From the NCBI GenBank assembly GCA_963920525.1, contig OY986436.1, forward strand, positions 80,259,630 through 80,323,629: a stretch of 64,000 nt of DNA, in the 5' to 3' direction. This document shows, piece by piece, positions 11,127-23,079 of the stretch. The translations under genes were made by a program, and so were the position numbers. The notes beneath the pieces were generated by a model. The model was not told where the DNA came from. It ran no database searches and saw only the letters and a list, made by a program, of their open reading frames with translations. The first letter of the stretch is position 1; each line of letters starts with the position of its first letter. Source of the stretch: Dichetophora obliterata (taxonomy: Eukaryota > Arthropoda > Insecta > Diptera > Sciomyzidae).

Positions 11127-11510
11127 CAGTGCACCCTAAACAAGTGTGCATTGCGCTGCGTACTCAAGAGCCACGCAATTTTATTTTACGCTTAACCTAA
11201 ATAAGTGCGCTGCGGAAAGAACTGCTGCTCTCGAACCAGCTCAGTTTTAGTATTGTGTAAAAATCTATTAATATTGCAAATACTTCCATTTGCAATGGAG
11301 ATAAATTAATTAATAGCAGCTGATTGCTCTTTGTTCTAATACTTTGGTTTTATGAAGCCAACTTCACATCCGCACGCACTGCAAAAATTGGAAATTCGAT
11401 TCATGTTGCGGTAGTCCGGTGCGTGTTTCGGTAGGCTTCATACAAAATGTACGTGCATGAGCAGATTTTGACAGTTAAACCACGCACTCGCCCTTGTTTA
11501 GGGTGAACTG
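11127..11510. mobile_element. 384-bp MITE with CAGTGCACCCTAAACAAG ends and TTA target duplication
   Basis: The left end CAGTGCACCCTAAACAAG and the inverted right end CTTGTTTAGGGTGAACTG match at 17 of 18 bases. TTA occurs directly outside both ends (11124-11126 and 11511-11513). The interior is non-coding and rich in TGCGCTGCG-like words. The ends differ from the neighbouring MITE, so it is a separate family with the same 3-bp target preference. Confidence 0.75.
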
Positions 11511-11513
11511 TTA

Positions 11514-12600
11514 ATGTTATTTCTCTATCAAGCGTCGCTCATCATTAGCATCAAAAAAATTCACGCTGCAATTTGGACGCTGGAAAAATGTCAATTGTGC
11601 GCATACTGCATAGAATAAAGAGATAAGGAAGCGGTGTTAAGCTCACACACAGTGTCTTTGTGAGGAAGTACATCTCTGATTTTGAGCAAGAATTTTTTGA
11701 CACATCGTAAATCGAACACGTAAACACCACCAACCATTCGCCAACTACTGCAAATTAAATAAAAAAAATTTGTATTTAAAAGTGATTGTCTTTCGAAAAA
11801 TATATTGTTATTTATATAAAAGTGATTGGTGAAAAGTGAATTTCAATAAGAAATTAATATATTTCTTATCAGAAATATAAGAAAATTGTGTATATTTAGC
11901 CAGTATATTTCGCGCCATTTCCCGATTAAGCTTATGTCAAACCTTAAATACCATGTCAAGTGCGCATTCAATTTCTAAAGATGACATACATTTTCAAAGC
12001 GCCCTTTTTTATTATATTACAAATATCGGCATAAGTGCAGTTTACGGCCCACGCGTAAATATTTGTTTCTTATTTTTGTTAAACGTATTTGGGCCTCCTT
12101 AGTTCAAATAAGTAAAAATAAAATGTCGGTCTCTAATGGCTTGGGGGATAAGATTCGCGAAAGTTTCAAAATTCAGTGCAAAATACGAAGTATGTCGATT
12201 AAAGCCCAAAATAAAAAATTAGATCACACAAAATAAAAAAATATATAATAAATATGAGATCTTTTTAAATAAAAAGATAATTTATCCAGAAGTACTGTAG
12301 GCAGCGAAGACGGTGTTAGACTTACTGGGGGTGGTTATCCTGGTAGCTTATTAAAAAAATAATACATTTAGTTTTTTTCATTAAATTTTAAATTTAACAG
12401 ATAAGATTATTTGCTCTTGTAGGCAGTGTTAAAAACAAGCTTAAAATTGTAATTTTTGAAGTTTTCATGGATTTAAAATTTTCATGAAATTTTTAAATAG
12501 GCCTACAGGGAATCGAACACCCAAAAAAATCAGTAACGAGCCAAATTGTATACCTCAAGGGTGGTGTGGAAATACAAAAAAATATAATAATAAAGACGCG
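11514..12600. other. AT-rich non-coding stretch
   Basis: Short open frames (for example on the minus strand at 11551-11733) show no family resemblance. No repeat boundaries were found. Confidence 0.4.
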
Positions 12601-13970
12601 TTTGAGAATAACAGTTTACACCTTTCTTTATAATAAACCCGAATGCGGCCCTGTTTGAATGGGTCTGTGTTTGTGTGAACTGACACCCATAAAAAATACT
12701 TCGTTTCTATTCAACTACAGCGGGGACCCCAGTAGGGACCCCAACCTTTTATACATGTCGAGTCAGAAGCAGCCACCAAGTCATTCCCTGAGATGGCGTA
12801 GGCATATACTGACCACATGAACGCCCAATGTCCAGCCCAGCCAATTACGGCGTTGCGCCATGAAGGCCCATGCAACGCGATATCGCCGGGACTTGAACGG
12901 CCGTAGCCAACTTAATTTGATTATTGAATAACTTGAATTAATTTAATTCAATTTAATAAATGAAATATAAAGAATTAATTAAAGTAAATTGAATAGTTAA
13001 ATTAATTGTAACCCTTAGCCTTGAGGCGACAAATAAGAGGGGACAACCAACCCTAGTATACAGCGTTTTTTTAATTAATAAAATTATCTCACTCCACACC
13101 TGCCGAAAAAGACTTAATGCGAGAATATTCTATCGCGACACGGTTCCCGCGCAAATAGAAGGAATATTCAGTTCAGCAAATCGATGTCGTCAGGATTTAA
13201 ATAAATTAAGACTGTAAATAATAAGTAACTTAAGCAAGATAAACATAGTGCAATAGTTTAAGAATACAGAAATATAAGATTTTAGTAAAGATAAGTGAAT
13301 GGTAGGTAACACGTATTAATTTCGTTTACTGAGTTAGGATGAAATAGTCCCAGTTAATCCTAAGTGACGATAATATGTATTTTTCTTTTCTTTATAAGTA
13401 CTTTATGATTTTATGGCTTAAAGGCTCAGCCAAGTTGATGACAACAACCAGCTGGTGAGCAACGGAGAAATCGTATGAGGCTTCTAACTAATCAACAGTA
13501 CACAACGAGAAGAACAAGAGCCACACGCGAAGAGAGGACGACTTTAAAGACGGAACTTAGGAACTTTCTGGAGTTTTTGTTTCAAGTCCGTGTGGAGACC
13601 AAACGTGTGGTCCTCAAAAGTTTTCGTTGGTGGCAGCAAGAGCTTTTCCCATACCAACCAACAGTGAAGCAAACACAACAGCAGCAAAAATTTAACCGTT
13701 ACCGAGACAGCGATCAGACGCTAACCGAGACAGCGACGAAGCGTCAGTCTCGGCAGTAACCAAGCGTCGACAGCAGCAGGTACAGCGGTGACGACTGAGC
13801 GCCAGCGATGACTACAGAGCGTCGACAGAGCGCCAACAGAGGCAGCGGCGAAGTATCAATATTTTTTTTAATATTCTTTTATATTAAAATTTAATCAATT
13901 TATATTACACATTTATTTCACCATATATTTCAGCATAGCGGCTAGAAAGGCCAGCCATGAGTTATGGTAC
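12600..13970. other. Non-coding mosaic, possibly retroelement leader DNA
   Basis: The stretch changes composition several times: GC-richer 12640-12900, very AT-rich 12900-13080, then a purine- and CAG-rich part (13440-13860) with repeated GACAGCG/CAGCGACGA words. The open frame at 13475-13759 looks like low-complexity translation. It resembles untranslated leader DNA of an LTR element but I could not match it to one. Confidence 0.3.
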
Positions 13971-14345
13971 AGTTATTATAGCGTAACGCAACGTAATGTG
14001 GCCGTAGCAAATGGTAGATTGCAAGCAGATAATTTTGTGTTGATTATGCAGACGAACATCTACTTAAAACATTTCAAAACAGCTGCTTTTGTTCACAAAA
14101 AGTAAAAAGATTTTAGGTGACGGAAAAATAAATAAATTATATTTATTAGCAAATTTACCATACTAAAAGCAAAAGAAAGAACAAAAAAGAATTGTGCGTT
14201 AAATGGCACAGAAAATTAATCGCACATAAACTGTTGCTATTACTATTATTAACATAACTGTTGCTAAACTATATGAAAATGCAGCTGTCGCCAGTGTTGT
14301 CTCTTGAAAATTTTAAATAGTGGTAGATTGAGTATAAAAAGTGGT

Positions 14346-14841
14346 GGAATAATTCAAGAATAGCGACAACTATCTTTTTTAATATTTTTGTTTAAGTATT
14401 ATATGAATTTTGGCCTCCTAAATCTAAATCTGAAAAATGTAAGGCTGCTCGCAATTAGTTTAGAAATTATAGGCCTCCAAAGTTGGAAAAAATGGACTAA
14501 AAACCTTGGTGTTTTTTCAGTTTTACAACAAAACTAAGCTTTATGACTATAAAAACCAAGGTTATGCGAGTATCTATTCAACGAGGGATTAACATAAAAA
14601 TCAATGCATACAATTTAAGATATAACTCTTTTTATACTTAAAATCGCGCAGTTTTGCGGAAATTGATACCCATAAAGCTTAGTTTTGTTGAAAAACTGAA
14701 AAACTAGCTTAATTTTTAAGGTACTTTTTTCCAACTTTGGCGGTCTCCTACACCAAATGCGAACGGCCTAAAATTTTTAAATTTGCATTTATCGAGGTCA
14801 AAACCCAAAATTTTGAGTCATCGCTATTCTTGAAATGTTCC
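14346..14841. repeat. Foldback (long inverted repeat) element, ~500 bp
   Basis: The two halves are diverged reverse complements of each other. Outer arms share TTCAAGAATAGCGA. Middle arms share AGGCYG.TCGCA. Inner arms share CCAAAGTTGGAAAAAA and CAACAAAACTAAGCTTTATG. The arms are about 230 bases each with a short AT-rich loop near 14580-14640. The transcript would fold into a long hairpin. It is probably a foldback MITE. Confidence 0.75.
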
Positions 14842-15119
14842 AAAAAATTTCCAAATATTTTTTGTAAAGAGCTTTAAGTTTTATTGAAATAAAAATGTGA
14901 AAACGTTTTCAATACAATTTATTTTAAGTAAATATATCAGGGACTGAAAATAACTGTTATTTTAAAATTTTCAGATGAAAGAGGCATAACGCAAAGTTTT
15001 TAAATATACCATTATTATCGTAATGGTAGCAACTTCGTGAATATTAAACGCCTTTTAAATTTTTGAATGTTACTATAAAAGTTAAAATTAACTGTTATTT
15101 TTTGCCTTTTATTTTCTCG

Positions 15120-16700
15120 TTCAAAAATATCAGGCCATTTGTATTTTTTCAAAGGCCAGTGATCTTTTTATAGTTGATAACAATTTGTTGACCACAGATT
15201 TACTGATGGGTCAAGACGTTATAATGAACGATACTTGTCACGCAACTTTTCAAAGAGGAACTTTATATTTGAACCACATAAAAATAAATGTAAATCTCAC
15301 GAAAACAAACGATTGATTGAGATGCATGAAATTAAATGTGGATGCAATGATGATGCGGTAAGTCATGATTTGTTAACTTTAATTAACCAATATAGAGATG
15401 TTTTAGCGGATAACCTCTCCAAAATCGGTAAAACGGAGTTAGACAAAATGACGATGAACTTAGACACTACACAACCGATCATACAACAGCCATATAGGGT
15501 CCAGAACCAAAAAAGACTGGTGAAAAACATGATTGATGAACTTATTAAGGCTGACGTAATACAGAGGTCCGAATCAGATTATGCCAGCCCATAGACGAAG
15601 ACAGTCGAAAGTATACGGCTTTCGTCACGACAGATGGGCTGTATGAATTCAAAAACATGCCATTTTGTCTTAAGAATGCGCCGGGAGTGTTTCAGAGACT
15701 TATGAAAAATATCAAGGAAAACACGAATCACGAAGATATGCTCCATTACATGGACGATATCCTTGTTAGAAGTAACATGCTTCCGAAATTATGGAAAATC
15801 TTAAGCGAGTTTTCGAGGTTTTGCGCGATGTAAAAAAATGTAATTTTCTGAAAAAATCAATCACGTTTCTTGGGCATGAGCTGAGGACAGATGGAATTAC
15901 GACCAGATCGGTTAAGACAGCTGCGATTGACCAGTTTCCAACGCCAGAAACTGTAGCAGACGTTAGAAGATTTCTTGGTTTAGGGGGATATTTTCGAAAA
16001 TTTGTGCCCGGGTTTGCCATAATCTCGGAACCATTAAGAAAGTTGCTGCGCAAGGACCAATCGTTTACATGGTGTGCGGCTCAGACCAACGCTTTTAAAA
16101 ATCTAAGAGAAGCTCTGACGTCTAAGCCAGTTATGACATCGTATAGGGTGGACGCGGATCATGAGGTACACACCGACGCTAGTCCAGTGGGTCTGGCGGG
16201 AGTATTGGTGCAGGGAGAGGGTGATATTCTCAAACCGGTGGCATATTTTAGCAGGTCAACGAGTGACACGGAGACTAAGTTCCACAGCTATGAACTGGAA
16301 ACGCTGGCTGCAGTGGAGACACTTGAAATATTTCGATACATGGCAAGACGGCCAAATTGGTTTCGGATTGTAGCGCAATATGAACAGCATTTGAAAAACG
16401 GGAGCTAATACCAAGGATAGCGAGAAGATGGTTGCGCATCCAGGACTACGACGTTGAAATTGAACATAGAGCAGGGCAACAAATGGCACACGTCGATGCT
16501 CTAAGCAGGGCGCCTATGGAAAGCGCGCGAGAAAATGAGACTGCTTCATTGCAGGTTGCAAAAGTGCAGTTGGTTCAGTCTGATTGGCTTTTCAGCATGC
16601 CACTACAGGATGATAAGAACAATTAAATTATCGACAAAGTTTGTATCGCGAATGATAAAACTGAGAAGGAAGAATACGTAATTGACAACGGCAGACTTTA
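15120..16700 (+). pseudogene. Ty3/gypsy pol fragment (protease-RT-RNase H), degenerate
   Basis: The order is gypsy-like. A protease tail (TTDLLMGQDVIMND, about 15195-15235) is followed by the start of RT (HDLLTLINQYRDVLADN ... ELIKADVIQRSESDYASP, 15360-15594). RT then resumes at motif B/C in another frame (KYTAFVTTDGLYEFKNMPFC, LHYMDDILV near 15748-15775), so about 100 residues with motif A are missing. From 15791 an open frame covers RT connection and RNase H (ITFLGHELRTDGITT, VHTDASPVGLAGVLVQ, FHSYELETLAAVETL). After a frame change come the RNase H end (DYDVEIEHRAGQQMAHVDALSR) and a stop at 16624. Integrase is absent. Confidence 0.85.
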
Positions 16701-17110
16701 AAACAATTGATTTTATTTAAAACAGCTGGCTTAAAATTTTCAGCAATGAAGATATATTATCTTATAGTGTTTATATTTGTTATAATATTAAGTTACATCT
16801 AATTTTAGAGTGTAAATCTCCAGTTCTCCAATAAATTAAAAGCCTTAATTCGGCCGCGACTGTTTCCATTGCATAAGGACCAACAAATTGGGTAATTGCA
16901 AAAAAATGTAGTAAAAGTGGTAGAATCCAAAAAAGGTAGACCTATCACAATTGTGGTAAAGTGACAATACTTGCTGTCACAAGATCGTAGAACGACGTAA
17001 GTTCAAAATGAAATTAAACTTTTTATTTGTTTTTATTTTTACTGTTCTAAGCTTCGTTACGTGGTGCATAACCAGATACACACAAAGCTTATACCACAGA
17101 AATTCATGTG
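16701..17110. other. AT-rich non-coding DNA between gypsy remnant and right inverted end
   Basis: No open frame with resemblance is present. It may include the 3' untranslated part of the inverted-ended host element. Confidence 0.35.
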
Positions 17111-17155
17111 ACATTTGCTGCGGGCACCTTGCGTTGCGTTACGCGAACATAATAG

Positions 17156-17890
17156 GGCATTATTGTAGGGAAAGGTAAGAAAGGTCCTATTCCCAAATGC
17201 AGGGCATTAATAAAACGTCGTGACTGGAACTCACCAGTCGACAAGTAACGCCGTGAATATCGGTTTATATTAGTAACCATAACTACTTCCGGTGCTAGTT
17301 TTACGTAATGGCATCTATGTAACCAAAGCAAAAGAGTCCCGGTCCAGAAAACAGCTGACTATAAATTTTGTGTATGAATATGTCCCGGTCCACAAAGTAT
17401 AACGCTGTCCAGTCGTACCCAGGATAAAGGAGGGATAAGCTCATGTGGCTCGGCCATAATTTAGTCCTAACGCGGTCCGGGTCGATCTCAGGCAAAAGAC
17501 GGAGTTAACCTCACTTGAATCGACCAAACTGTAAAAGATTTCCACCGATCAGGACGAGCATGAAACGCCAACCACAACTCAGTCATGATGTCACATTTAA
17601 TCTAATTGAGTTAAATTCAATAAATGTAATATTTACAGCATCATATAACGCTGAACAAAGAAACGTTTGATAGATTTAACAGAACCCATTGAGGTATGGG
17701 GGGTATCGGACCTAAATTAAAAAGGTGGTGCAGGAGGCACACATACCAAACAGCCACAGAGCCAGTTAGAGTTAAGTTCAGATAATATTTAATGTAATTA
17801 CTTCTACGAGAAGCAATCATGATAAATCTTATAGTCTTAAGTTTAGTTATTACGTGTTTCATAAATTGTCAATAAAAAAAAACTGAAATC
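17156..17890. other. Non-coding stretch left of the BEL complex
   Basis: No supported gene. The last bases before 17891 (AATAAAAAAAAACTGAAATC) are purine-rich, as a polypurine tract before a 3' LTR would be, which fits the LTR-like repeat that follows. Confidence 0.35.
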
Positions 17891-18216
17891 TGTGGGGGGT
17901 GGAAAACATCGAGGGTCAAATGCTAGTTTGAAGTATAGAAAACATTGTTAGATTGTGAACCAACCTTAATAAAAATGCCACTTTTAGAACGCTTCCCCAA
18001 TTTTTGACAGCCAAGTCGACGTTTTGTTGCCGTCATCGGGTTTGAATTTGAATTCATAATCAAACTGGCCGAGAAAATAGTACGTTAACGACTCAACTGG
18101 AAGAGTTTTCTCAGCGACTCAACCGGAAAAGCCTTTGTGGTTCCCATGTTCAGCATTGAGTTTGAATTCGAATTGTTCTGGAACATTCATCCAAACAAAA
18201 TAGCCAACAACGTGCT
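17891..18216 (+). repeat. Left flanking direct repeat (gypsy-LTR-like), 326 bp
   Basis: It begins TGTGGGGGGTGGAAAAC and matches 31504-31960 in the same orientation almost base for base, except that an internal segment of about 135 bases (31779-31912) is absent here. A diverged homologue lies on the minus strand at 58250-58626 next to the RING-Gag gypsy. A TG start after a purine run and that neighbourhood suggest an LTR of a related gypsy family. Confidence 0.65.
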
Positions 18217-18231
18217 ATTGCTACAACCAAA

Positions 18232-18845
18232 TGTTGATTTGTATCAAAATCTTCAAGGAATGGACCTTAGTAGAATCACTAAGACCATTAATTTTTGCTG
18301 CTTGATTTCGATCTGTTTGGACCTTAGTTGAACCACTAAGACCAGTTGCTTGACACACTATTGAAAGAAACCTCACAATTTGTTCTGACAAGTTATTTAA
18401 TTCTTATATGTCTTTTATAAAGAAAAAATGCTTATACTGCATTCAAAAATAAACCAAAACTATAACACATATAATTTAATTACAAAAGAATGCATACGTT
18501 AATTTAATAGTTGCGTAAAAACAAAACGCTTACAAACAACAAAACTTTAATACATACAATTTAATTAACTAGAATGCATACTCTACAATTTAATAATATC
18601 GTAAAATAAAAACGCTTACAAATAACAAAAAGTTTAATACATTTTAATTTAGTTAAAATGCATACGCTGCAATTGCGTAATATAAAAAACGCTACAATAT
18701 ATTAAGTTAACACAACTCATGACTAGGTCATTGACTGTGACATGAGCCCAACTGCTTATGCTTCAACATGTGTGCCTTGGCTGACACACATAGGCATCTT
18801 CTGCTGTGTTAACATTCTCCGCCGCGTTGAGCAGTTGCGATAACA
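18232..18845 (-). repeat. BEL 3' LTR (614 bp, TG...CA), least truncated copy
   Basis: In element orientation the LTR starts TGTTATCGCAACTGC directly after GGAGGTTTAATTTCA, a plausible polypurine tract, and ends CAACA, giving TGTT...AACA termini. The other LTR copies in this complex keep only the last 160 bases or less, so this is the only place where the full LTR and the 3' tail of env are visible. Confidence 0.75.
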
Positions 18846-18850
18846 TGAAA

Positions 18851-20299
18851 TTAAACCTCCGAAAAATGTTGTCTTGGCATCGGCTTTGGTATTGTTGGAG
18901 TTAAATTGATAGAGGAGTTTTTCTGACATTGCAATTTGATTCGCCACGCTGTAAATAGTGCAATTATAATTATTGACAGCAACAAAGCGTCCCCGCTCAT
19001 GTATTGATGATGGACTACGGAGGGCTGCAGGTTAGCTGGCAAGTTCCTGATTTTTATAAGTTGACTTTGAAGATTGGTGATCTTATCCACTTGAGTTTGG
19101 AAATCTTCGATGTGCTCCCTTCCAGTTTTCACCTCAGTATATATACTGGTATTAGAAATGGTTCCAAATGACGCGTATGAAAGTAATTGTTGGCTCGACT
19201 GTTCTTCATGGCCTTGAAGAATGATCATGTTTTTTTTCAACACGCAGCTTTGCTCGATGGTGAGAATTCCCGAACCCACAAGGTGTTACCGTGATATGTC
19301 GTTGCCGCAAACTGCAGAAAGTTCTATAACTGACATGGTTGCAAACATCCAGTTGTTTGTATGGTGCAATGCCGTGGAGGTGATGTTATTGTGGATTTTT
19401 GTGAACTCACAATTTATTGCCGTTTTGTTGTTGAATAACTGGATTTCACAAATAAAAGCAGGATACTCAATTCCGAATCTTGACTGTTGATTTGGACATA
19501 TGCGAATATTTTCCATTAGAATCGTACATGTATTCAAGTCTTCTATTGTCAACATTGCATATTGATCGCGATGATTGTTAACCGCTAAGAATTGTGTCTT
19601 CGGAATTGCTACCATGCCTTCGTTGAGTTTAGTAGGGATTGCGGTCAGCTTAAACAATGAATATGCTTCTGGATCCACCAGAGGTAGTTCTAGTAGGAAC
19701 ATTATGTGTTTCTCGTTCACCGCAGAACGCACGGTCATTAGTTTGTAAAATTGGAGTAGGTTTTCGTTGTCGGTAGGAAGAGTTCGTGTTGAAGGGAGAT
19801 GAGCCTGAATTATCTGTAACTCTTGCTTCAGTTGTTGTGGAGTTAAGATCAATGGACTAATATTTCCGTTATGAGATTGAGTCAATGCATGAAGTAACTC
19901 TGATTGTATGTGTTGCATGTTTGTTGTGATCATTGACAGCTGAGTCACTAATGCCGTGAGCTGATTTGATTGTCGAAGTATTGTTGTTTCATTTTCGATG
20001 TGATTCATATCTTCATATATTGACCTTTGTAACTTCTTGAAATTAACTTCGGTTGCCTTCTCATCAACCTTTATTATGTTCAACGTGGAATCAATTATTG
20101 ATGTTTGATTGCGTAACAAATTCATGAGGTGTTCTTCATTGAGTTTGACATTCTCTATAGTTTTTGACATAGTCTCTGCGTAGTTTGAGTCTAGTACTCC
20201 AAACAGGGCATGGGCCATATTACCGACTATATCTAATGCTCCTCGCTTCTGCCGTTTTTTTGTCAGAAGCATTTCTTCTTGTAGCAATGTACTGAACAC
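18851..20299 (-). pseudogene. BEL env-like glycoprotein gene, minus copy (5' truncated, one nonsense codon)
   Basis: This is a retroviral-type envelope homologue (fusion-protein class seen in insect LTR elements). It lacks its N-terminal part because of the pol-env deletion. A dibasic furin-like site (RQKR) followed by a hydrophobic fusion-peptide-like segment is visible near 20220-20240, and a hydrophobic anchor near 18950-18990. Unlike the plus copy, it keeps the short tail after the anchor and ends at 18851. A stop codon at 19286-19288 splits it into two frames. The truncation and stop make it a pseudogene. Confidence 0.75.
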
Positions 20300-21369
20300 G
20301 TTGGCCCAGCGTGTAGAATGTCGTTAAGAGATGACCCACTGTTGGTTTTAGCGGATGCATCAAACACCACTCTAAGTTTTGTTGTAGAGCTTTCTGGTTT
20401 AAGAACACAGTGATGGGGCATGACATAGTTTAAATCTGGAATATCACTTTCTTTAATTTCTTCCATGTGTCCTAGAGCTTCGTACTCCTCCATAAACTTG
20501 TTGTAGTCCTCTCTTAGTTTGGGATTACTGTTGAGTCGTCTTTCCAATGATAGGAATCGATTGACGGACATCTGTCTCGAATTTCCGAGGGTTATGGGGT
20601 TCTCTGAGAATGGCAGACGGACTACAAAGCGACCATCAGTGTTCCTTCTTATATTTTGACGGAAATGGGTTTCGCAGCGCTGTTCTAGTAATGACATTTG
20701 ATGCTCTGAGTCATTTGTGTCTTCAAGCTTCCAAAATTTTTCAATCAATTGATTCGTTGTCTCTTCGTCTGGGCTAAACATTGCACAGGTTGCCGAACTA
20801 TTACCGCATCTTTCTATTTTTCCTGTCACGATCCAACCAAGTGCGGTGTTATGAAAAGTAGGAAATTCGTTGTTAATTTTGAACTGTTGTGTCCGCAATA
20901 ATTGATGATAGAACTCGGCTCCTATAAGTATGTCGATTTTATCCGTTTGATTGAATCTTGGATCGGCCAGCTTGATATTTTCAGGAAGTGACCAATTGGA
21001 TGTATCTAACGTTTTTGTAGGTTGCGGTGACACTATGTTGGGAAGAACAAATGCTTCAATTCTGGTGGAATAACTGCCAGCGTGTGCTTGAATCTCAAAA
21101 TTTACGCGCTGTGCTACATTTTTTGTTTTACGACCTATTCCTTCGATGCAAAGCGATGCATCCGATGTTTGTAGCGAAAGTTTTGATACGACTCTTTCCG
21201 TCACTAAGTTGACCTGAGACCCGGAGTCCAATAAGGCTCGAAATTCATCGATGTGGCCGTTGTTTCCAATTACCTTAACTCTTGCAGTAGCTAATAGTAT
21301 GTAGTGCTCGTTATGCTGATGCTTGTTCGCAGCTGCTACAATAGGTGTGTTTGAATTTATATTTTGCGT
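20290..21369 (-). pseudogene. BEL pol fragment: protease and first part of RT (minus copy)
   Basis: The aspartic protease motif DSGSQVNLVTE opens the visible frame, and the region runs to the start of RT (KLRVVFDASAKTNSGSSLND). It then jumps out of frame into env sequence at the deletion point, so the YVDD catalytic centre, RNase H and integrase are all absent. It differs from the plus copy by very few substitutions (for example GAEF versus GVEF). Confidence 0.85.
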
Positions 21370-22997
21370 TTATTTGATTTCACCTGATGCTGATTTTGCT
21401 GCTGACTTGGGTCGCTTTCCTGAAGTCTCCAAATGCAGTAATGTGTTGTACTTACTTGTGCACTTTGTACAGGATCGTAAAGGACATACCTTGGCGGCAT
21501 GATTGGGTTTGAAACAGTTAACACAAAGCTTATTCCTCTGTGTCCATTGTAATCTTTCAACTGATGACATCTTCAGGAATTTTTCGCAATAATATATTGG
21601 ATGTTCTGTCGATCCACATACCTTGCAGTGGCTTGATGTTGAAATTGCTGCTGTTGTTTTTGCTCTATCTTTTCCCCCGGAACAGAGATGCTCATGAGCC
21701 TTTCCACGCGTTTCTAGTGCTTGGAAGCGATGCTCTAAAAATCTAAGTAGTTCACGTAAGGTTATAAGCTTTTTATTGTCATTTAGCGACTGTTGAAATG
21801 TTGTTTGCGTCGCTTGGTCCAATTTTTGCAACAGTAAATGAACTACTATGACATCCCACTCGCCCACTGGAAGGCCTTGTGCGCCTAAACCATGAAGACA
21901 CTCTTTCGTTATATCGTGTAAGGATTTGAGCGTTTGTGCTGATTCGTTTTTCATTTTCGGCTGCGATAACAAGTTATTCAGCAATGTTGTCACAATTAAC
22001 CTCCTGTTGTCGTACCTGTTGACCAAAATGTTCCATGCAATAACATAATTGGCACCTGTGATTGGTAAGTGTTTTATAAGATTGTTTGGCTCGTCTCCCA
22101 AGTGTGTTGTTAAATGAAACATTTTTTGAACGTCGCTTATTGTCGTGTTGTGAATCAGTTGAGTATAAAGATCCTTGAACGCTACCCATTGTGTGTAGCT
22201 GCCGTGAAATTTTGGTAACTCAATTTTAGGCAATTGCACCTGAAGTGGTTCATTTCTGCTGGTGCTCTGATGAGCATCCAAATTTGCACTGCAGATGTGC
22301 TGTTGTAATCCGCTTAACACGTTGTGCACCTCTGCTTCCATTTTATAATACTCATCCAACGTACAATATATCCTTCTATATCATCACTGTTTGTTGACTG
22401 CCATAGGACATCGTTGTTCACAATAAAATCATTCATGTATTTGTCGATAAGTGCTGCTTTGTTATGATAGTACGATTCAGGGTGACTTTGATTCGCCTGA
22501 ACCCTGATTTCTTCAATGTTTCGCCTTAACGCTCTCATTAAAGCTCGTTGATTACGAAGTACCTTCACTATCACTTCGTCAATATGTTGATCTGCTATGA
22601 TGCCATCTTCCTGCTTACCACCAGCCGTGGCAGGCCTACAGTCCTTGCGTGGAGGGGCCGTAGGTAAAGGTGCATATTCAGAATTTTTTGTCAATTTCTG
22701 CATTTCGGCTTCAAACACCTCCTTAATTTTGAGAGTCAGGTCCGAAATGCGCAAATATTGGTCAACGAAGTACTCGTGTTGCATTGGCAAATTAGTGAGA
22801 CACCTTATCTTGTTATCCGTGCTCTCGAATTCTGCCCATGCTTCATCCAACCGATTGATCCTTTCTTCAAAGTAGCTGCTCGTCTTTCTTGAAGATGGAT
22901 CCTTTTTGACGTTTGTCAAAATTGTTTCAATTCTCACAGCAATGTTTTGCTGAGCACCTACCAACTCTTGAAATGTCTCCATATCGAACTTTTCCAA
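21370..22997 (-). pseudogene. BEL gag, minus copy (one frame break)
   Basis: Two overlapping frames (22997-22314 and 22359-21370) make up one Gag: an N-terminal coiled part, a Pao-type capsid region (LPKIELPKFHGSYTQWVAFK), and zinc knuckles near the C terminus (CKVCGSTEHPIYYCEKF and CVNCFKPNHAAKVC). The frame break near 22340 is present at the same site in the plus copy, so it predates the duplication or is a property of the family. This copy retains 29 bases missing from the plus copy near its N terminus. Confidence 0.8.
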
Positions 22998-23079
22998 AAA
23001 TCAAATGTTGTTTTTTTTTTCACTTTACGCGTTATTTTTGTTTGTCCAGAAATTTGAATTTCCTGGTCGGGGTCACCAA

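Larger units (their letters stand above)
13975..17155. mobile_element. ~3.2-kb element bounded by ~40-bp inverted repeats (unclassified)
   Basis: The left end (13975-14020) and right end (17112-17155) are inverted copies sharing TATTAT...CGTAACGCAACG and GCAGCAAATG/GTAGCAAATG with a few mismatches. The target duplication is not clear. The interior holds a foldback element and a broken gypsy pol, so the original element may have been much shorter and served as host for later insertions. No transposase is recognisable. Confidence 0.5.

Noticed and set aside
13475..13759. 94-codon frame with Arg/Gln-rich sequence
   Set aside because: Low-complexity translation of a CAG/GACAGCG-rich non-coding stretch, without homologous domain or splice context.
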